This document shows, in pieces, positions 44,823 to 52,787 of a DNA stretch of 64,000 nt (its first letter is position 1; the number at the start of each line of letters is the position of its first letter). The DNA comes from Hyphomicrobiales bacterium. Lineage in GTDB: Bacteria; Pseudomonadota; Alphaproteobacteria; Rhizobiales; Beijerinckiaceae. Location of the stretch: assembly GCA_930633525.1 (NCBI GenBank), contig CAKNFP010000001.1, positions 3,905,501 through 3,969,500 on the forward strand, in the 5' to 3' direction. A program made the translations under genes and the position numbers. A model generated the notes under the pieces. That model saw only the letters and a program-made list of their open reading frames with translations. It was not told the DNA's origin and did no database searches.

Positions 44823-45881
44823 ATGCCCATGTTGCCGTCGTTCTCGCCATCGCCCTGGTGGTCCCGCGAACAGCACAACCGCCGTCGTCCAGCCCTTCTC
44901 ATGCGCCAGGCGATCATCCGCGCCCTGCGTGAACACTTCGCGGCGCAGGATTTCGTCGAGGTCGAAGCCGGCGTTCTTCAGATCTCGCCGGGCAACGAAA
45001 CGCATCTGCACGCCTTTCGCACCATGCTCGTCGGCCTGGACCAGGGCGATACGCCGCTCTACCTGCATACGTCGCCGGAATTCGCCTGCAAGAAGCTGCT
45101 GGCCGCCGGCGAGACGCGGATCTTCGATATCGCCCGCGTCTTCCGCAACCGGGAGCGCAGCCCCCTGCATCATCCCGAATTCACGATGCTGGAATGGTAC
45201 CGTGCCGGGGCCGGCTATGAAAGCCTGATGGCCGATTGCGCCGACATTCTGGCGCTCGCCGCCGAGGCCGCGACCACCGACGTCTTCCGGTATCGCGACC
45301 TCACGGCCGATCCGCACGCAAGCCCGGAGCGCCTCTCGGTCGTGGAGGCCTTCGCCCGCCACGCCGACATCGATCTCGCGGCCGTTCTGCCAGGAGAGGA
45401 TCCGGCCGGCGCCCGTGATGCCTTCGCAGCCGCGGCTCGCGCCGCGGGCCTGCGCGTCGCGGATGACGATGGCTGGAGCGACATCTTCAGCCGCGTCATC
45501 AGCGAACGCGTCGAACCCCGGCTCGGAGACGGGCGCGCCACCATTCTCTACGACTATCCCGTGGGCGAGGCCGCCCTCGCCCGCCGTAAGCCCGAGGATC
45601 CACGCTTCGCGGAGCGCTTCGAACTCTATGTCTGCGGCGTCGAACTGGCCAATGCCTTCGGCGAACTGACGGACGCCGAGGAGCAGCGCAGCCGTTTCGT
45701 CCACGACATGGACGAGAAGGAGCGCATCTATGGCGAGCGTTATCCGCTCGACGAGGATTTCCTGGCGGCACTGGCCGCGATGCCACCCGCAAGCGGCATC
45801 GCGCTGGGCCTCGACCGGCTGGTGATGCTGGCGGTCGGCGCGCGCCGCATCGAGGACGTGCTCTGGACACCCATGCCCTGA
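44823..45881 (+). CDS. epmA: EF-P--lysine ligase EpmA (GenX/PoxA)
   Basis: This 352-residue class II lysyl-tRNA-synthetase-like catalytic domain lacks an anticodon-binding domain, as expected for EpmA. Motif 2 is FDIARVFRNRE with HHPEFTMLEWY, and motif 3 is ASGIALGLDRLVML. It attaches (R)-beta-lysine to EF-P Lys33. It is divergent from efp and 19 nt upstream of epmB. Confidence 0.95.
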   Translation: MPMLPSFSPSPWWSREQHNRRRPALLMRQAIIRALREHFAAQDFVEVEAGVLQISPGNETHLHAFRTMLVGLDQGDTPLYLHTSPEFACKKLLAAGETRIFDIARVFRNRERSPLHHPEFTMLEWYRAGAGYESLMADCADILALAAEAATTDVFRYRDLTADPHASPERLSVVEAFARHADIDLAAVLPGEDPAGARDAFAAAARAAGLRVADDDGWSDIFSRVISERVEPRLGDGRATILYDYPVGEAALARRKPEDPRFAERFELYVCGVELANAFGELTDAEEQRSRFVHDMDEKERIYGERYPLDEDFLAALAAMPPASGIALGLDRLVMLAVGARRIEDVLWTPMP

Positions 45882-45900
45882 GGGGGCACAACCGCTCCTG

Positions 45901-46995
45901 ATGAATTCACCGGTCAAACCATACCGCCCCGGCGCCGCGCATGCGCGGCCGGCGCGCCAGATGACCCGCCCGGCCGAGCTTGCGGCGGGTGGGCTGGTCG
46001 CGCCCGAACGGATTGCCGCGCTCGATGCCGTCGCCGCCCGTTATGCCGTGGCGGTGACGCCTGCGATGGCTGACCTGATCGATGCCGCCGATCCCGACGA
46101 TCCGATCGCCCGGCAGTTCATTCCCGATCCGGCGGAACTCGACCGCCAGCCCGGCGAAATCGACGACCCGATCGGCGATGAACCACACGCGGCGGCGCCC
46201 GGCGTCGTGCATCGCTATCCCGATCGCGCCTTGCTCAAGCTGGTGCATGTCTGCGCCGTCTACTGCCGCTTCTGCTTCCGCCGCGAGATGGTGGGCCCGG
46301 GCGGCAAGATGCTGACGCCGGACGAAATGGCGGCAGCCCTCGCCTATATCAGCCGTACGCCCGCCATCTGGGAGGTGGTGATCACCGGCGGCGACCCGCT
46401 GGTCGTCTCGCCCCGCCGCATCGCGGAAGCTGTCGCGGGCCTCGCCACCATCGACCATGTCAAAGTGATCCGCTGGCACACACGCCTGCCGGTCGTCGAT
46501 CCCGAGCGGATCACGCCCGCGCTGGTGGAGGCACTGAAGGCCGATGGCAAGGCGAGCTATGTCGTGCTCCACGCCAACCACGCGCGGGAGTTGACGCCTG
46601 CCGCCCGCGCCGCCTGCGCGCGGCTGGTCGATGCGGGTATCCCGATGCTCAGCCAGTCCGTGCTCCTGAAAGGCATCAACGACACGCCGGAGGCGCTGGC
46701 CGATCTCCTGCGGGCGCTCGTCGAGAGCCGGGTCAAACCGTACTACCTGCACCAGGGCGATCTCGCGCCCGGCACCAGCCACCTGCGCACCACCATCGCC
46801 GAAGGCCAGGCTTTGATGCGCGCCCTGCGCGGCCATGTCTCAGGCATCTGCCAGCCGACCTATGTCCTCGACATTCCCGGTGGCCACGGCAAGGTGCCGA
46901 TCGGCCCGGGATATCTGTGCGAGGGTCTCGATCCTGAAAGCTACGATGTCACGGACTATCAAGGCGTGACCCACCGCTATCCGCCGAAGGCCTGA
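45901..46995 (+). CDS. epmB: EF-P lysine 2,3-aminomutase EpmB (radical SAM, PLP)
   Basis: This 364-residue enzyme has the radical-SAM cluster motif CAVYCRFC (Cys118, Cys122, Cys125), the GGDPLV glycine motif and HANHAREL. It converts lysine to beta-lysine for EpmA. A KamA-type catabolic aminomutase is less likely because of the efp-epmA neighbours. The N-terminal extension is basic and Ala-rich. Confidence 0.94.
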   Translation: MNSPVKPYRPGAAHARPARQMTRPAELAAGGLVAPERIAALDAVAARYAVAVTPAMADLIDAADPDDPIARQFIPDPAELDRQPGEIDDPIGDEPHAAAPGVVHRYPDRALLKLVHVCAVYCRFCFRREMVGPGGKMLTPDEMAAALAYISRTPAIWEVVITGGDPLVVSPRRIAEAVAGLATIDHVKVIRWHTRLPVVDPERITPALVEALKADGKASYVVLHANHARELTPAARAACARLVDAGIPMLSQSVLLKGINDTPEALADLLRALVESRVKPYYLHQGDLAPGTSHLRTTIAEGQALMRALRGHVSGICQPTYVLDIPGGHGKVPIGPGYLCEGLDPESYDVTDYQGVTHRYPPKA

Positions 46996-47114
46996 ACCGC
47001 TGGTATTCCCCATCCAACCTCGCTAACGCGATGCCCCTCCGCTGAGGCAAGGGATCGATGCCGGCGCGGCTTTCACCCGATGCCCTAAGGGCAGCAGATC
47101 GTGATTCATATTCA

Positions 47115-47166
47115 CAAAATGCATGGATCCCTTCCCGACCGGCTTCGCCGGTCGCCGGGGATGACA
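47115..47166. repeat. Short palindromic repeat, family C, between epmB and arfB
   Basis: A hairpin GACCGGC-TTC-GCCGGTC (47137-47153) is flanked by GGATCCCTTCCC and GCCGGGGATGAC, the layout of a common rhizobial intergenic repeat. It lies between convergent genes and may serve as their transcription end. The rest of this 178-bp gap shows nothing else. Confidence 0.55.
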
Positions 47167-47173
47167 CACCGCC

Positions 47174-47596
47174 TCATTCTTCATGCGGCTTGCGGCCGCG
47201 CAACCCCTTGATCGCGCCGCGGTGGCTCTTGGTTTCCAGCCGCCGGACCTTCGAGGCCAGCGTCGGCCGGGTGGCACGCCGCGGTTTGTCGACATGGGTC
47301 GCCTCCCGGATGAGCTCGACCAGCCGTTCGAGCGCCTCTTCGCGATTGCGCTGCTGACTGCGATGGGCCTGTGCCGTGATCACGATGACGCCATCATTGG
47401 TCAGCCGGCTGCCGGCCAGCTTCATCATGCGGATCGCGACATCGTTAGGGAGCGAGGGCGAGCGTCGGATGTCGAACCTGAGCTGAACGGCCGTCGAGAC
47501 CTTGTTGACGTTCTGCCCACCCGGGCCAGCCGCCCGGACGAAGCTCTCCTCGATCTCCCGTTCGTCGAGCTCGATGCGATCGTTAATCCGGATCAT
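47174..47596 (-). CDS. arfB: Alternative ribosome-rescue factor ArfB (YaeJ)
   Basis: This 140-residue protein has the GGQ peptidyl-tRNA hydrolase motif (GPGGQNVNKV, Gly26-Gly27-Gln28) and the basic C-terminal tail (GAIKGLRGRKPHEE) that enters the mRNA channel of stalled ribosomes. Release factors RF1/RF2 are much longer, so ArfB is the better call. The ATG at 47596 starts the conserved domain with a GGCAGGCAGG stretch upstream; an in-frame ATG at 47626 adds 10 residues. Confidence 0.93.
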   Translation of the reverse strand: MIRINDRIELDEREIEESFVRAAGPGGQNVNKVSTAVQLRFDIRRSPSLPNDVAIRMMKLAGSRLTNDGVIVITAQAHRSQQRNREEALERLVELIREATHVDKPRRATRPTLASKVRRLETKSHRGAIKGLRGRKPHEE

Positions 47597-47765
47597 AGCC
47601 TGCCTGCCATTTGTCGCATCCGGCATAACGCGTCGGCTGGGATGTGCAAGTCTGCGGATCTCAATACCACTTTCGCGCCGATTGTCCGCGCATGGGTCGA
47701 TTCTGTCGCAGGCGAAGGCCTTGAATTTTTTATGGCGTCTAGTAAGTTCTTGATATCAAAGGTTT

Positions 47766-47782
47766 TTTTGAATTGTTCTAAA
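47766..47782. promoter_or_regulatory. Irr iron control element (ICE) upstream of bfd
   Basis: TTTTGAA-TTG-TTCTAAA matches the ICE consensus TTTAGAA-N3-TTCTAAA at 13 of 14 fixed positions. It ends 11 bp before the bfd start codon, so Irr binding would cover the start region and repress. Confidence 0.7.
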
Positions 47783-47793
47783 CTGGACCGGTA

Positions 47794-48114
47794 ATGATCG
47801 TCTGCCACTGCAACGTCGTGACCGATGCTGATATCCGCAGCACATTGGCAGACGAGGACCCGACGAAGCCGCGCAGCCCCGCGCAGGCTTATCGCTGCCT
47901 CGGCTGCAGTCCTGATTGCGGCCGGTGCCTCGTGACCGTCCGCCGCATCCTGTCTGACGCCCGTGCCGCTGCGTGCCCCGTTGGTTGCGCGATTTGTCCA
48001 GGCGCCGCGCATAACCAGCATGACCATAATCATCACGAGCCTGCAGCCCGGCATGAGACCACGCGTCGCGAGATCGGTCTGCCAGAACAGGTCACGCTCA
48101 TCGCAGCCGAATAG
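47794..48114 (+). CDS. bfd: Bacterioferritin-associated ferredoxin-type [2Fe-2S] protein with Cys/His-rich tail
   Basis: This 106-residue protein has the BFD-type ligands Cys4, Cys6 and DCGRC (Cys42, Cys45), plus an extra CLGC (Cys35, Cys38). Bfd reduces the bacterioferritin core to release iron. The C-terminal 45 residues are unusual: ACPVGCAICPG followed by HNQHDHNHHEPAARHE, a potential metal-binding tail. It is followed after 360 bp by bfr and each gene has its own Irr-type box. Confidence 0.9.
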   Translation: MIVCHCNVVTDADIRSTLADEDPTKPRSPAQAYRCLGCSPDCGRCLVTVRRILSDARAAACPVGCAICPGAAHNQHDHNHHEPAARHETTRREIGLPEQVTLIAAE

Positions 48115-48474
48115 GGCCGAGCCGCCCGCGCTCAAGCGTGAAGCTGGAGCCAGCCCCTTCTTGGAATGAAGAACTTATCGTAAGCGCCATGCTTATCGTA
48201 AGCGTCTTGCGAAAAGCGGTCGCCGCTTTTCCTCCAGACTCCCATCACCCCCTATGACGGCGTGCCACCGGGCCGCCCCTTCGCCATCAGGAGGCGACCC
48301 GAGGCCGTAAGCCGGGCTGAGGTGCATGGCGGCAATCCGAACCGCGACTGCCTTGCCATGCCCTGCCATGCCCTGCGGGAAAACGCCTTTTGTCAGGGGC
48401 GACGGGCTTGATCTTTCGAATCCAACTTTATAATTATTCTAAATTGGAATTAGGGACCAACGGAGCTGGATGCC
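48115..48474. other. Intergenic region between bfd and bfr
   Basis: It contains two direct copies of CTTATCGTAAGCG (48174-48186, 48192-48204), a 9-bp hairpin GAAAAGCGG-TCG-CCGCTTTTC (48211-48231) that may end the bfd transcript, three tandem TGCCATGCCC-like units near 48350-48375, and the bfr iron box. No gene is seen. Confidence 0.5.
48427..48443. promoter_or_regulatory. Irr iron control element (ICE) upstream of bfr
   Basis: TTTATAA-TTA-TTCTAAA matches TTTAGAA-N3-TTCTAAA at 13 of 14 fixed positions. It ends 31 bp before the bfr start. Irr is known to repress iron-storage genes under iron limitation in Hyphomicrobiales. Confidence 0.7.
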
Positions 48475-48954
48475 ATGAAGGGCGACGCAAAGGTCATAGA
48501 ATACCTCAATCGCGGATTGCGTAGCGAACTGACCGCGATCAACCAGTACTGGCTGCATTATCGCATGCTTGATAACTGGGGCTACAAGGCCATGGCCAAG
48601 AAGTGGCGCGCGGAATCAATCGAGGAGATGGCGCATGCCGACAAATTCGTCGACCGCATCCTCTTCCTCGATGGTCATCCGAATCTCCAGGTGCTGGACC
48701 CGCTGCAGATCGGCCAGTCCGTCAAGGAAGTCATCGAATGCGATCTGGCTGCGGAGGTCGGCGCTCGTGCGCTGTACCAGGAGGCCGCGGCCTATTGCGA
48801 GACGCAAAAAGACTACCCGTCACGCGATCTCTTTATCGAACTCATGACGGACGAAGAAGGTCATATCGACTTTCTGGAGACGCAGCTCGAGCTTATCAAG
48901 CAAATCGGTGAGCAACTCTATGCGCAGAACCATATCGGCGAACTCGAAGACTGA
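48475..48954 (+). CDS. bfr: Bacterioferritin
   Basis: This 159-residue protein keeps the full ferroxidase centre (Glu18, Glu51, His54, Glu94, Glu127, His130) and the heme-ligand Met52 (EEMAHAD). It assembles into a 24-mer iron store with heme at the subunit interfaces. Expression is probably repressed by Irr through the box at 48427-48443. It pairs with bfd upstream. Confidence 0.97.
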   Translation: MKGDAKVIEYLNRGLRSELTAINQYWLHYRMLDNWGYKAMAKKWRAESIEEMAHADKFVDRILFLDGHPNLQVLDPLQIGQSVKEVIECDLAAEVGARALYQEAAAYCETQKDYPSRDLFIELMTDEEGHIDFLETQLELIKQIGEQLYAQNHIGELED

Positions 48955-49148
48955 GTGAAGGTCTCCCGCGATCCTTCGATATCGCGTCGCCCCTGGCTTG
49001 CATCGGTTCAGACGGCCCGCTATCCCCGATAGCGGGCTGACCGTCGGTCGGACAGCCGCTGATTTGGAACATCGCTCGGAATAAGGCATCGTCCGGCGGA
49101 TGGATGGAGCACCATCCCCGCCTGACGATGGTTTTGAGCGAGCCGACG

Positions 49149-49796
49149 ATGATCGACCTTTATTACTGGACCACCCCGAACGGCCATAAGATAACGATTT
49201 TCCTCGAGGAAGCGGGCCTGCCCTACCGGATCCATCCGGTGAATATCGGCAAGGGCGAACAGTTCAACCCGGATTTCCTCAAGATCGCGCCCAACAATCG
49301 CATTCCGGCCATCGTGGATCACGAGCCGGCCGACGGTGGAGCGCCGATATCCCTATTCGAATCCGGCGCTATTCTTCTCTATCTCGCTGAGAAGCTTCAC
49401 CGCTTCATTCCCAAGGACATCCGCGGCAGGTCCGAAGTCTTGCAATGGCTGTTCTGGCAGATGGGCGGCCTCGGTCCCATGGCCGGCCAGAACCATCATT
49501 TCAGCAATGCGGCTCCTGAAAAGATACCCTATGCCATCGAACGCTATGTCAAGGAAACCACCCGCCTCTATGGCGTGATGGACAAGCGCCTTGCCGACAG
49601 GCCGTTTCTTGCCGGCGATTATTCCATCGCTGACATGGCCTGCTATCCCTGGGTCGTGCCCCACGAGCGCCATGGGCAGCGTCTCCAGGATTTTCCCAAC
49701 CTGGAACGCTGGTTCAAAACGATCGCCGAGAGACCGGCGGTCATTCGCGCCTTTGCGCAGGCCGACGCCATACGTGCCCGGCACGCGCAAGGCTGA
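49149..49796 (+). CDS. Glutathione S-transferase family protein (YfcG/Nu-class-like)
   Basis: This 215-residue protein has an N-terminal thioredoxin-like domain (MIDLYYWTTPNGHKITIFLEE, NNRIPAIVD, LFESGAILLYLAEK) and a C-terminal helical domain. LFESGAIL supplies the glutathione gamma-glutamyl contact. The TTPNGHK motif is that of the YfcG/Ure2p-like group, which act as disulfide-bond oxidoreductases. Longer in-frame starts (49104, 49128) have no better ribosome site. Confidence 0.88.
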   Translation: MIDLYYWTTPNGHKITIFLEEAGLPYRIHPVNIGKGEQFNPDFLKIAPNNRIPAIVDHEPADGGAPISLFESGAILLYLAEKLHRFIPKDIRGRSEVLQWLFWQMGGLGPMAGQNHHFSNAAPEKIPYAIERYVKETTRLYGVMDKRLADRPFLAGDYSIADMACYPWVVPHERHGQRLQDFPNLERWFKTIAERPAVIRAFAQADAIRARHAQG

Positions 49797-49803
49797 AGCA
49801 ACG

Positions 49804-49838
49804 GGGACCTGCGCCACCAACGTCTGATCGCAGGTCCC
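49804..49838. terminator. Hairpin between convergent GST and MarR-type genes
   Basis: A 10-bp perfect stem GGGACCTGCG/CGCAGGTCCC encloses a 15-nt loop, followed by GACATCTTT. It is a weak bidirectional terminator candidate. Confidence 0.5.
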
Positions 49839-49845
49839 GACATCT

Positions 49846-50421
49846 TTAGACGAGCCTCGCCTCCCCATAGCGGGCGGCATTGGTCCAGATATGCTCAAGC
49901 CGCCGCAACGTCGTGAAGGTGATGGCAAACTCCCGAATCTGCTCGTCATCCCGCACAGCCAGACGATGATAGCCATCATCGATCTTGCGAATGAGATCAC
50001 ACAGATGTCGCCCCTGATCGGACAACCGGATGCGGGCCGCCCGCTTGTCACGCGGGGAGGCGCTGCGCTCGACATAGCCGCATTCCACGAGCCGCTTGAG
50101 ATTATAGGACGCGTTTGAACCGAGATAATGCCCGCGATCGATGAGGTCGCGCACCGACAGATCGTCCCCTCCGATCGTGAATAGCATCATCACCTGCGAT
50201 GGACTGACATCGTCAACGCCCAGTCGGGTCAGATCGTTGCGCAGAAGATCGAGATAGCGTCGATAGACACGCTCCACAATACGCACGAGTTCCAGATGGG
50301 CCACGTGCCCGGGCTCCAGATCGTCGTTATCCTGATCGACGGGTGGCAATTGATCGATCGAAAAGTCTTGGACAGCACCATTTTCGATGCGACTTGCACA
50401 AGGCGCGATCGACGCGCCCAT
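49846..50421 (-). CDS. MarR/winged-helix transcriptional regulator (LdtR-like)
   Basis: This 191-residue protein has a MarR-type winged helix: LTRLGVDDVSPSQVMMLFTIG, LSVRDLIDRGHYLGSNASYNLKRLVECGYVER and SPRDKRAARIRLSDQG in segments. The long N-terminus and this core resemble LdtR, the MarR-type regulator known from Liberibacter and conserved across Hyphomicrobiales, where it controls an L,D-transpeptidase. The assignment to LdtR is by eye only. The ATG at 50421 has GAGG 7 nt upstream; an earlier start at 50487 exists. Confidence 0.83.
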   Translation of the reverse strand: MGASIAPCASRIENGAVQDFSIDQLPPVDQDNDDLEPGHVAHLELVRIVERVYRRYLDLLRNDLTRLGVDDVSPSQVMMLFTIGGDDLSVRDLIDRGHYLGSNASYNLKRLVECGYVERSASPRDKRAARIRLSDQGRHLCDLIRKIDDGYHRLAVRDDEQIREFAITFTTLRRLEHIWTNAARYGEARLV

Positions 50422-51012
50422 CTTGGGGCCTCTTGCTCTCTCTTCCATCCTCTCCTTACTCCGCGCTCGCCACTCCAGATGCGTCATTTTGATTTTACTG
50501 CTAGCGCCAATACATCGGAGCGAACCGTCACCACAGCAACAACACTGGCATGGCTACAATCTAACAGAATTGTGCTCTCGCCATATTATATATTCATATC
50601 AGCCAATTACAACCAGCCATATCTAACACAATTGCTCGTATTTCTCGTCTATTTTGTCAATCTCCTATTTTTATACGATAAACAAATGTATTCATATGCA
50701 GTACGTTATTCTGAGTACCTCACAACATTCGCAGCGTGCACACAGAAGATTTGGTTCCTACGAAGAAGGAGACCTTTCCGGAATCGTGTGGTGCTCAGAT
50801 AATGGCTGGAACAGCGGCCTGATTCCGTCGAAACGTCCGCCGACCAAGAGGCTGCCGGCCGAAAAGCTATCGTGTCGGGTCGAGAGAGCCGCTTCGCGTG
50901 AGATGGAGGCGGCCCCGCCCGCCGCAGCAAGCGCGGTTTATTCTCGCGCCATGTTAGCCTAAAACGGGGCAGTATGTTCTGTCATGCAGCGTCCATGGAG
51001 GAAGTCAGTCTT
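50422..51012. other. 590-bp intergenic region with an AT-rich core
   Basis: Between about 50500 and 50780 the DNA is markedly AT-rich (for example ATATTATATATTCATATC) compared with flanking genes. No open frame there has a convincing start or family. It may hold an extended promoter for the LdtR-like regulator, or be a remnant of transferred DNA. Confidence 0.45.
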
Positions 51013-51273
51013 ATGAAGAAGCTATTGGCCGTCGGCGCTATGGCGCTTGGTCTCGCAGCTTGCAACCCCAACAACCCAACGGATCGCACGGTCGGCGGTG
51101 CCCTCATCGGCGGCGGCGCGGGCGCGCTTGTTGGAGGCCTCGCGACAGGGACCGCTGGCGGCGCTCTGGCTGGCGCAGCAATTGGCGGTGTCGGCGGCGC
51201 GATCGTGGGTAACGCGACCACGCCCCGTTGCGACTACTACTGGTATCGCGGTCGCCGCTATCAGCAGTGCTGA
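51013..51273 (+). CDS. Glycine-zipper lipoprotein
   Basis: This 86-residue protein has a lipoprotein signal (MKKLLAVGAMALGLAAC, lipobox LAAC, Cys17). A glycine-zipper domain of repeated GxxxG follows (GGALIGGGAGALVGGLATG, GGALAGAAIGGVGGAIVG), then a short basic tail with DYYWYRGRRYQQC. It is of the type of 17-kDa-antigen/Rickettsia surface lipoproteins and is likely in the outer membrane. The ATG at 51013 has GGAGGAAG upstream. Confidence 0.88.
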   Translation: MKKLLAVGAMALGLAACNPNNPTDRTVGGALIGGGAGALVGGLATGTAGGALAGAAIGGVGGAIVGNATTPRCDYYWYRGRRYQQC

Positions 51274-51281
51274 TATCTGAG

Positions 51282-51306
51282 GGCGGGCACATCATTTGTG
51301 CCCGCC
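51282..51306. terminator. Hairpin terminator between the lipoprotein gene and the convergent SGNH-like gene
   Basis: A 9-bp stem GGCGGGCAC/GTGCCCGCC with a 7-nt loop is followed by TTCTATT on the + strand. It probably works in both directions. Confidence 0.7.
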
Positions 51307-51308
51307 TT

Positions 51309-52775
51309 CTATTCGCCCTGGCAGTCGACCGTGAATGACTGCAGATTGAACTTCAGAAGCCGCGGGTCGGCGCCTTGGCCGAGCTCAAGCGGCGACTTCA
51401 CATCGCGATGCCGCAGGTGCAGGAGCGCCACTCCCCTCGCCTCCGCAGGCACTTCGATCGGCTCCGATGCCGATTGCCAGGTCTGCGCGGGGGCCAGCCT
51501 CACCAGACTGTCCCGCTGATCACCGTGGAGAAAATGGTTCAGCGTCAGACGGCATCGGCGCTCCGGCAGACGAATGGCCAAAACCGATTCCAGTCCATCT
51601 GACCAGATGAAGCTGTTGGCTTCGGGCTGCGACCATCCACGGCCGAACAGCATGTTGTTCTCGACAGCCGTCCGGTCGATCACATGCGTGCCGTTGCTGG
51701 CCGGCACAAGCCCGCGATAGGCCACGCCGGCAATCGCGGCATCGACCGCCTCCAGGCGCTGCTGCGCGAGTTCGGCGGCCGATACAGCCTGAGGCACCAG
51801 AATTCCTGCCTCCGCGGCCTGCTCGGCCAGGCGGCGCGTCCGCATACGCGCGCCCTCGGCGATGGGATGATAATATGTGTCCAGCATATAGCGCTCATCC
51901 GCGAAATAGTAATCGCGCGGATTGCCGAGGATGGGGATTCCGACGCGCCCCATCGCGGCCCGCAGCGCGTTTTCGGTCGGACGAAAATCCCGCTCATAGG
52001 CGTCGTAACAATCCTTGCCGATCACCACCGGCCAGGTCAGCGCAATCTTCACCTGCCGGGCGCGGGCGATTGCGGCGAGCCTGTCTGCCAGGCGTTCCAG
52101 ATCGGGCGCCCCGTTCTTCTCTCCGAATAGCAACATGCTGCGACAGTCGAAAAAGCCGACATAGCGGGGCACGGGGCCATCATTGAGCGCCGCGCCAAAG
52201 GGCGAATGCTCCAGTTGTGAATACCATCCGGATACGATGGCCTGAGAACCGGGCCGCGCCACCTCGCCGAGAGCGAGGGATCGCATATACTTGAATATTG
52301 AGGAAAACCTCATGCCCGTAAAAAAGAACCTTGCCCGCTCCCAAAAAGGCAACGCGCGATAATAATGCTTCAATGCTGTGAAAACATTATCGGTGAACGT
52401 CGGGTCACTGAAACGGCCGACGTAATAGTTCCACTCGAGCGGCAAGATCAGTACGTCACCCGCATGGAGGTGTTTTTCCAGGCGGGAGAGCTTCATATCA
52501 AGCGGATAGCCGGCATGATCGGCCAGCAGCACGGTCTGACGACCGAACCTGCTTTCGAGTATTTCCGGATCGAGCCCGACATAGGCATTGGATCCCGCAT
52601 CGATGATAATCCGCGGGCCGGCCGTTTGCTCGAAAAGGACCTGCCTCACAGACGCCGGGGGATCGCGCGATGGCAATACGAGCAGGCGATCGAAGACCAG
52701 AAAACTCGCAATGGCGAGCACCACGAAGGTGACAACGCCCGCCAGCAGAAATTGGCCGTTGAGGCTTGGGGACAT
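51309..52775 (-). CDS. Membrane-anchored SGNH-like protein, partner of MBOAT acyltransferase
   Basis: This 488-residue protein has one N-terminal membrane helix (about residues 9-30) and a large periplasmic domain. IIIDAGSNAYVGLDPEIL gives a nucleophile-type Ser in a GSN context; DTYYHPIAEGARM offers an Asp/His pair. This resembles DltD/AlgJ/AlgX-type proteins that work with an MBOAT membrane acyltransferase to O-acylate extracellular polymers. The gene lies 12 nt after the MBOAT gene. A C-terminal beta-rich segment of about 120 residues may bind glycan. The family assignment is by architecture and context. Confidence 0.68.
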   Translation of the reverse strand: MSPSLNGQFLLAGVVTFVVLAIASFLVFDRLLVLPSRDPPASVRQVLFEQTAGPRIIIDAGSNAYVGLDPEILESRFGRQTVLLADHAGYPLDMKLSRLEKHLHAGDVLILPLEWNYYVGRFSDPTFTDNVFTALKHYYRALPFWERARFFFTGMRFSSIFKYMRSLALGEVARPGSQAIVSGWYSQLEHSPFGAALNDGPVPRYVGFFDCRSMLLFGEKNGAPDLERLADRLAAIARARQVKIALTWPVVIGKDCYDAYERDFRPTENALRAAMGRVGIPILGNPRDYYFADERYMLDTYYHPIAEGARMRTRRLAEQAAEAGILVPQAVSAAELAQQRLEAVDAAIAGVAYRGLVPASNGTHVIDRTAVENNMLFGRGWSQPEANSFIWSDGLESVLAIRLPERRCRLTLNHFLHGDQRDSLVRLAPAQTWQSASEPIEVPAEARGVALLHLRHRDVKSPLELGQGADPRLLKFNLQSFTVDCQGE

Positions 52776-52787
52776 CAGCGGCGCCCC

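Noticed and set aside
50296..50802. A 168-codon plus-strand frame starting inside the LdtR-like gene
   Set aside because: The first part is antisense to the regulator and the rest crosses the AT-rich gap. No start signal or family.
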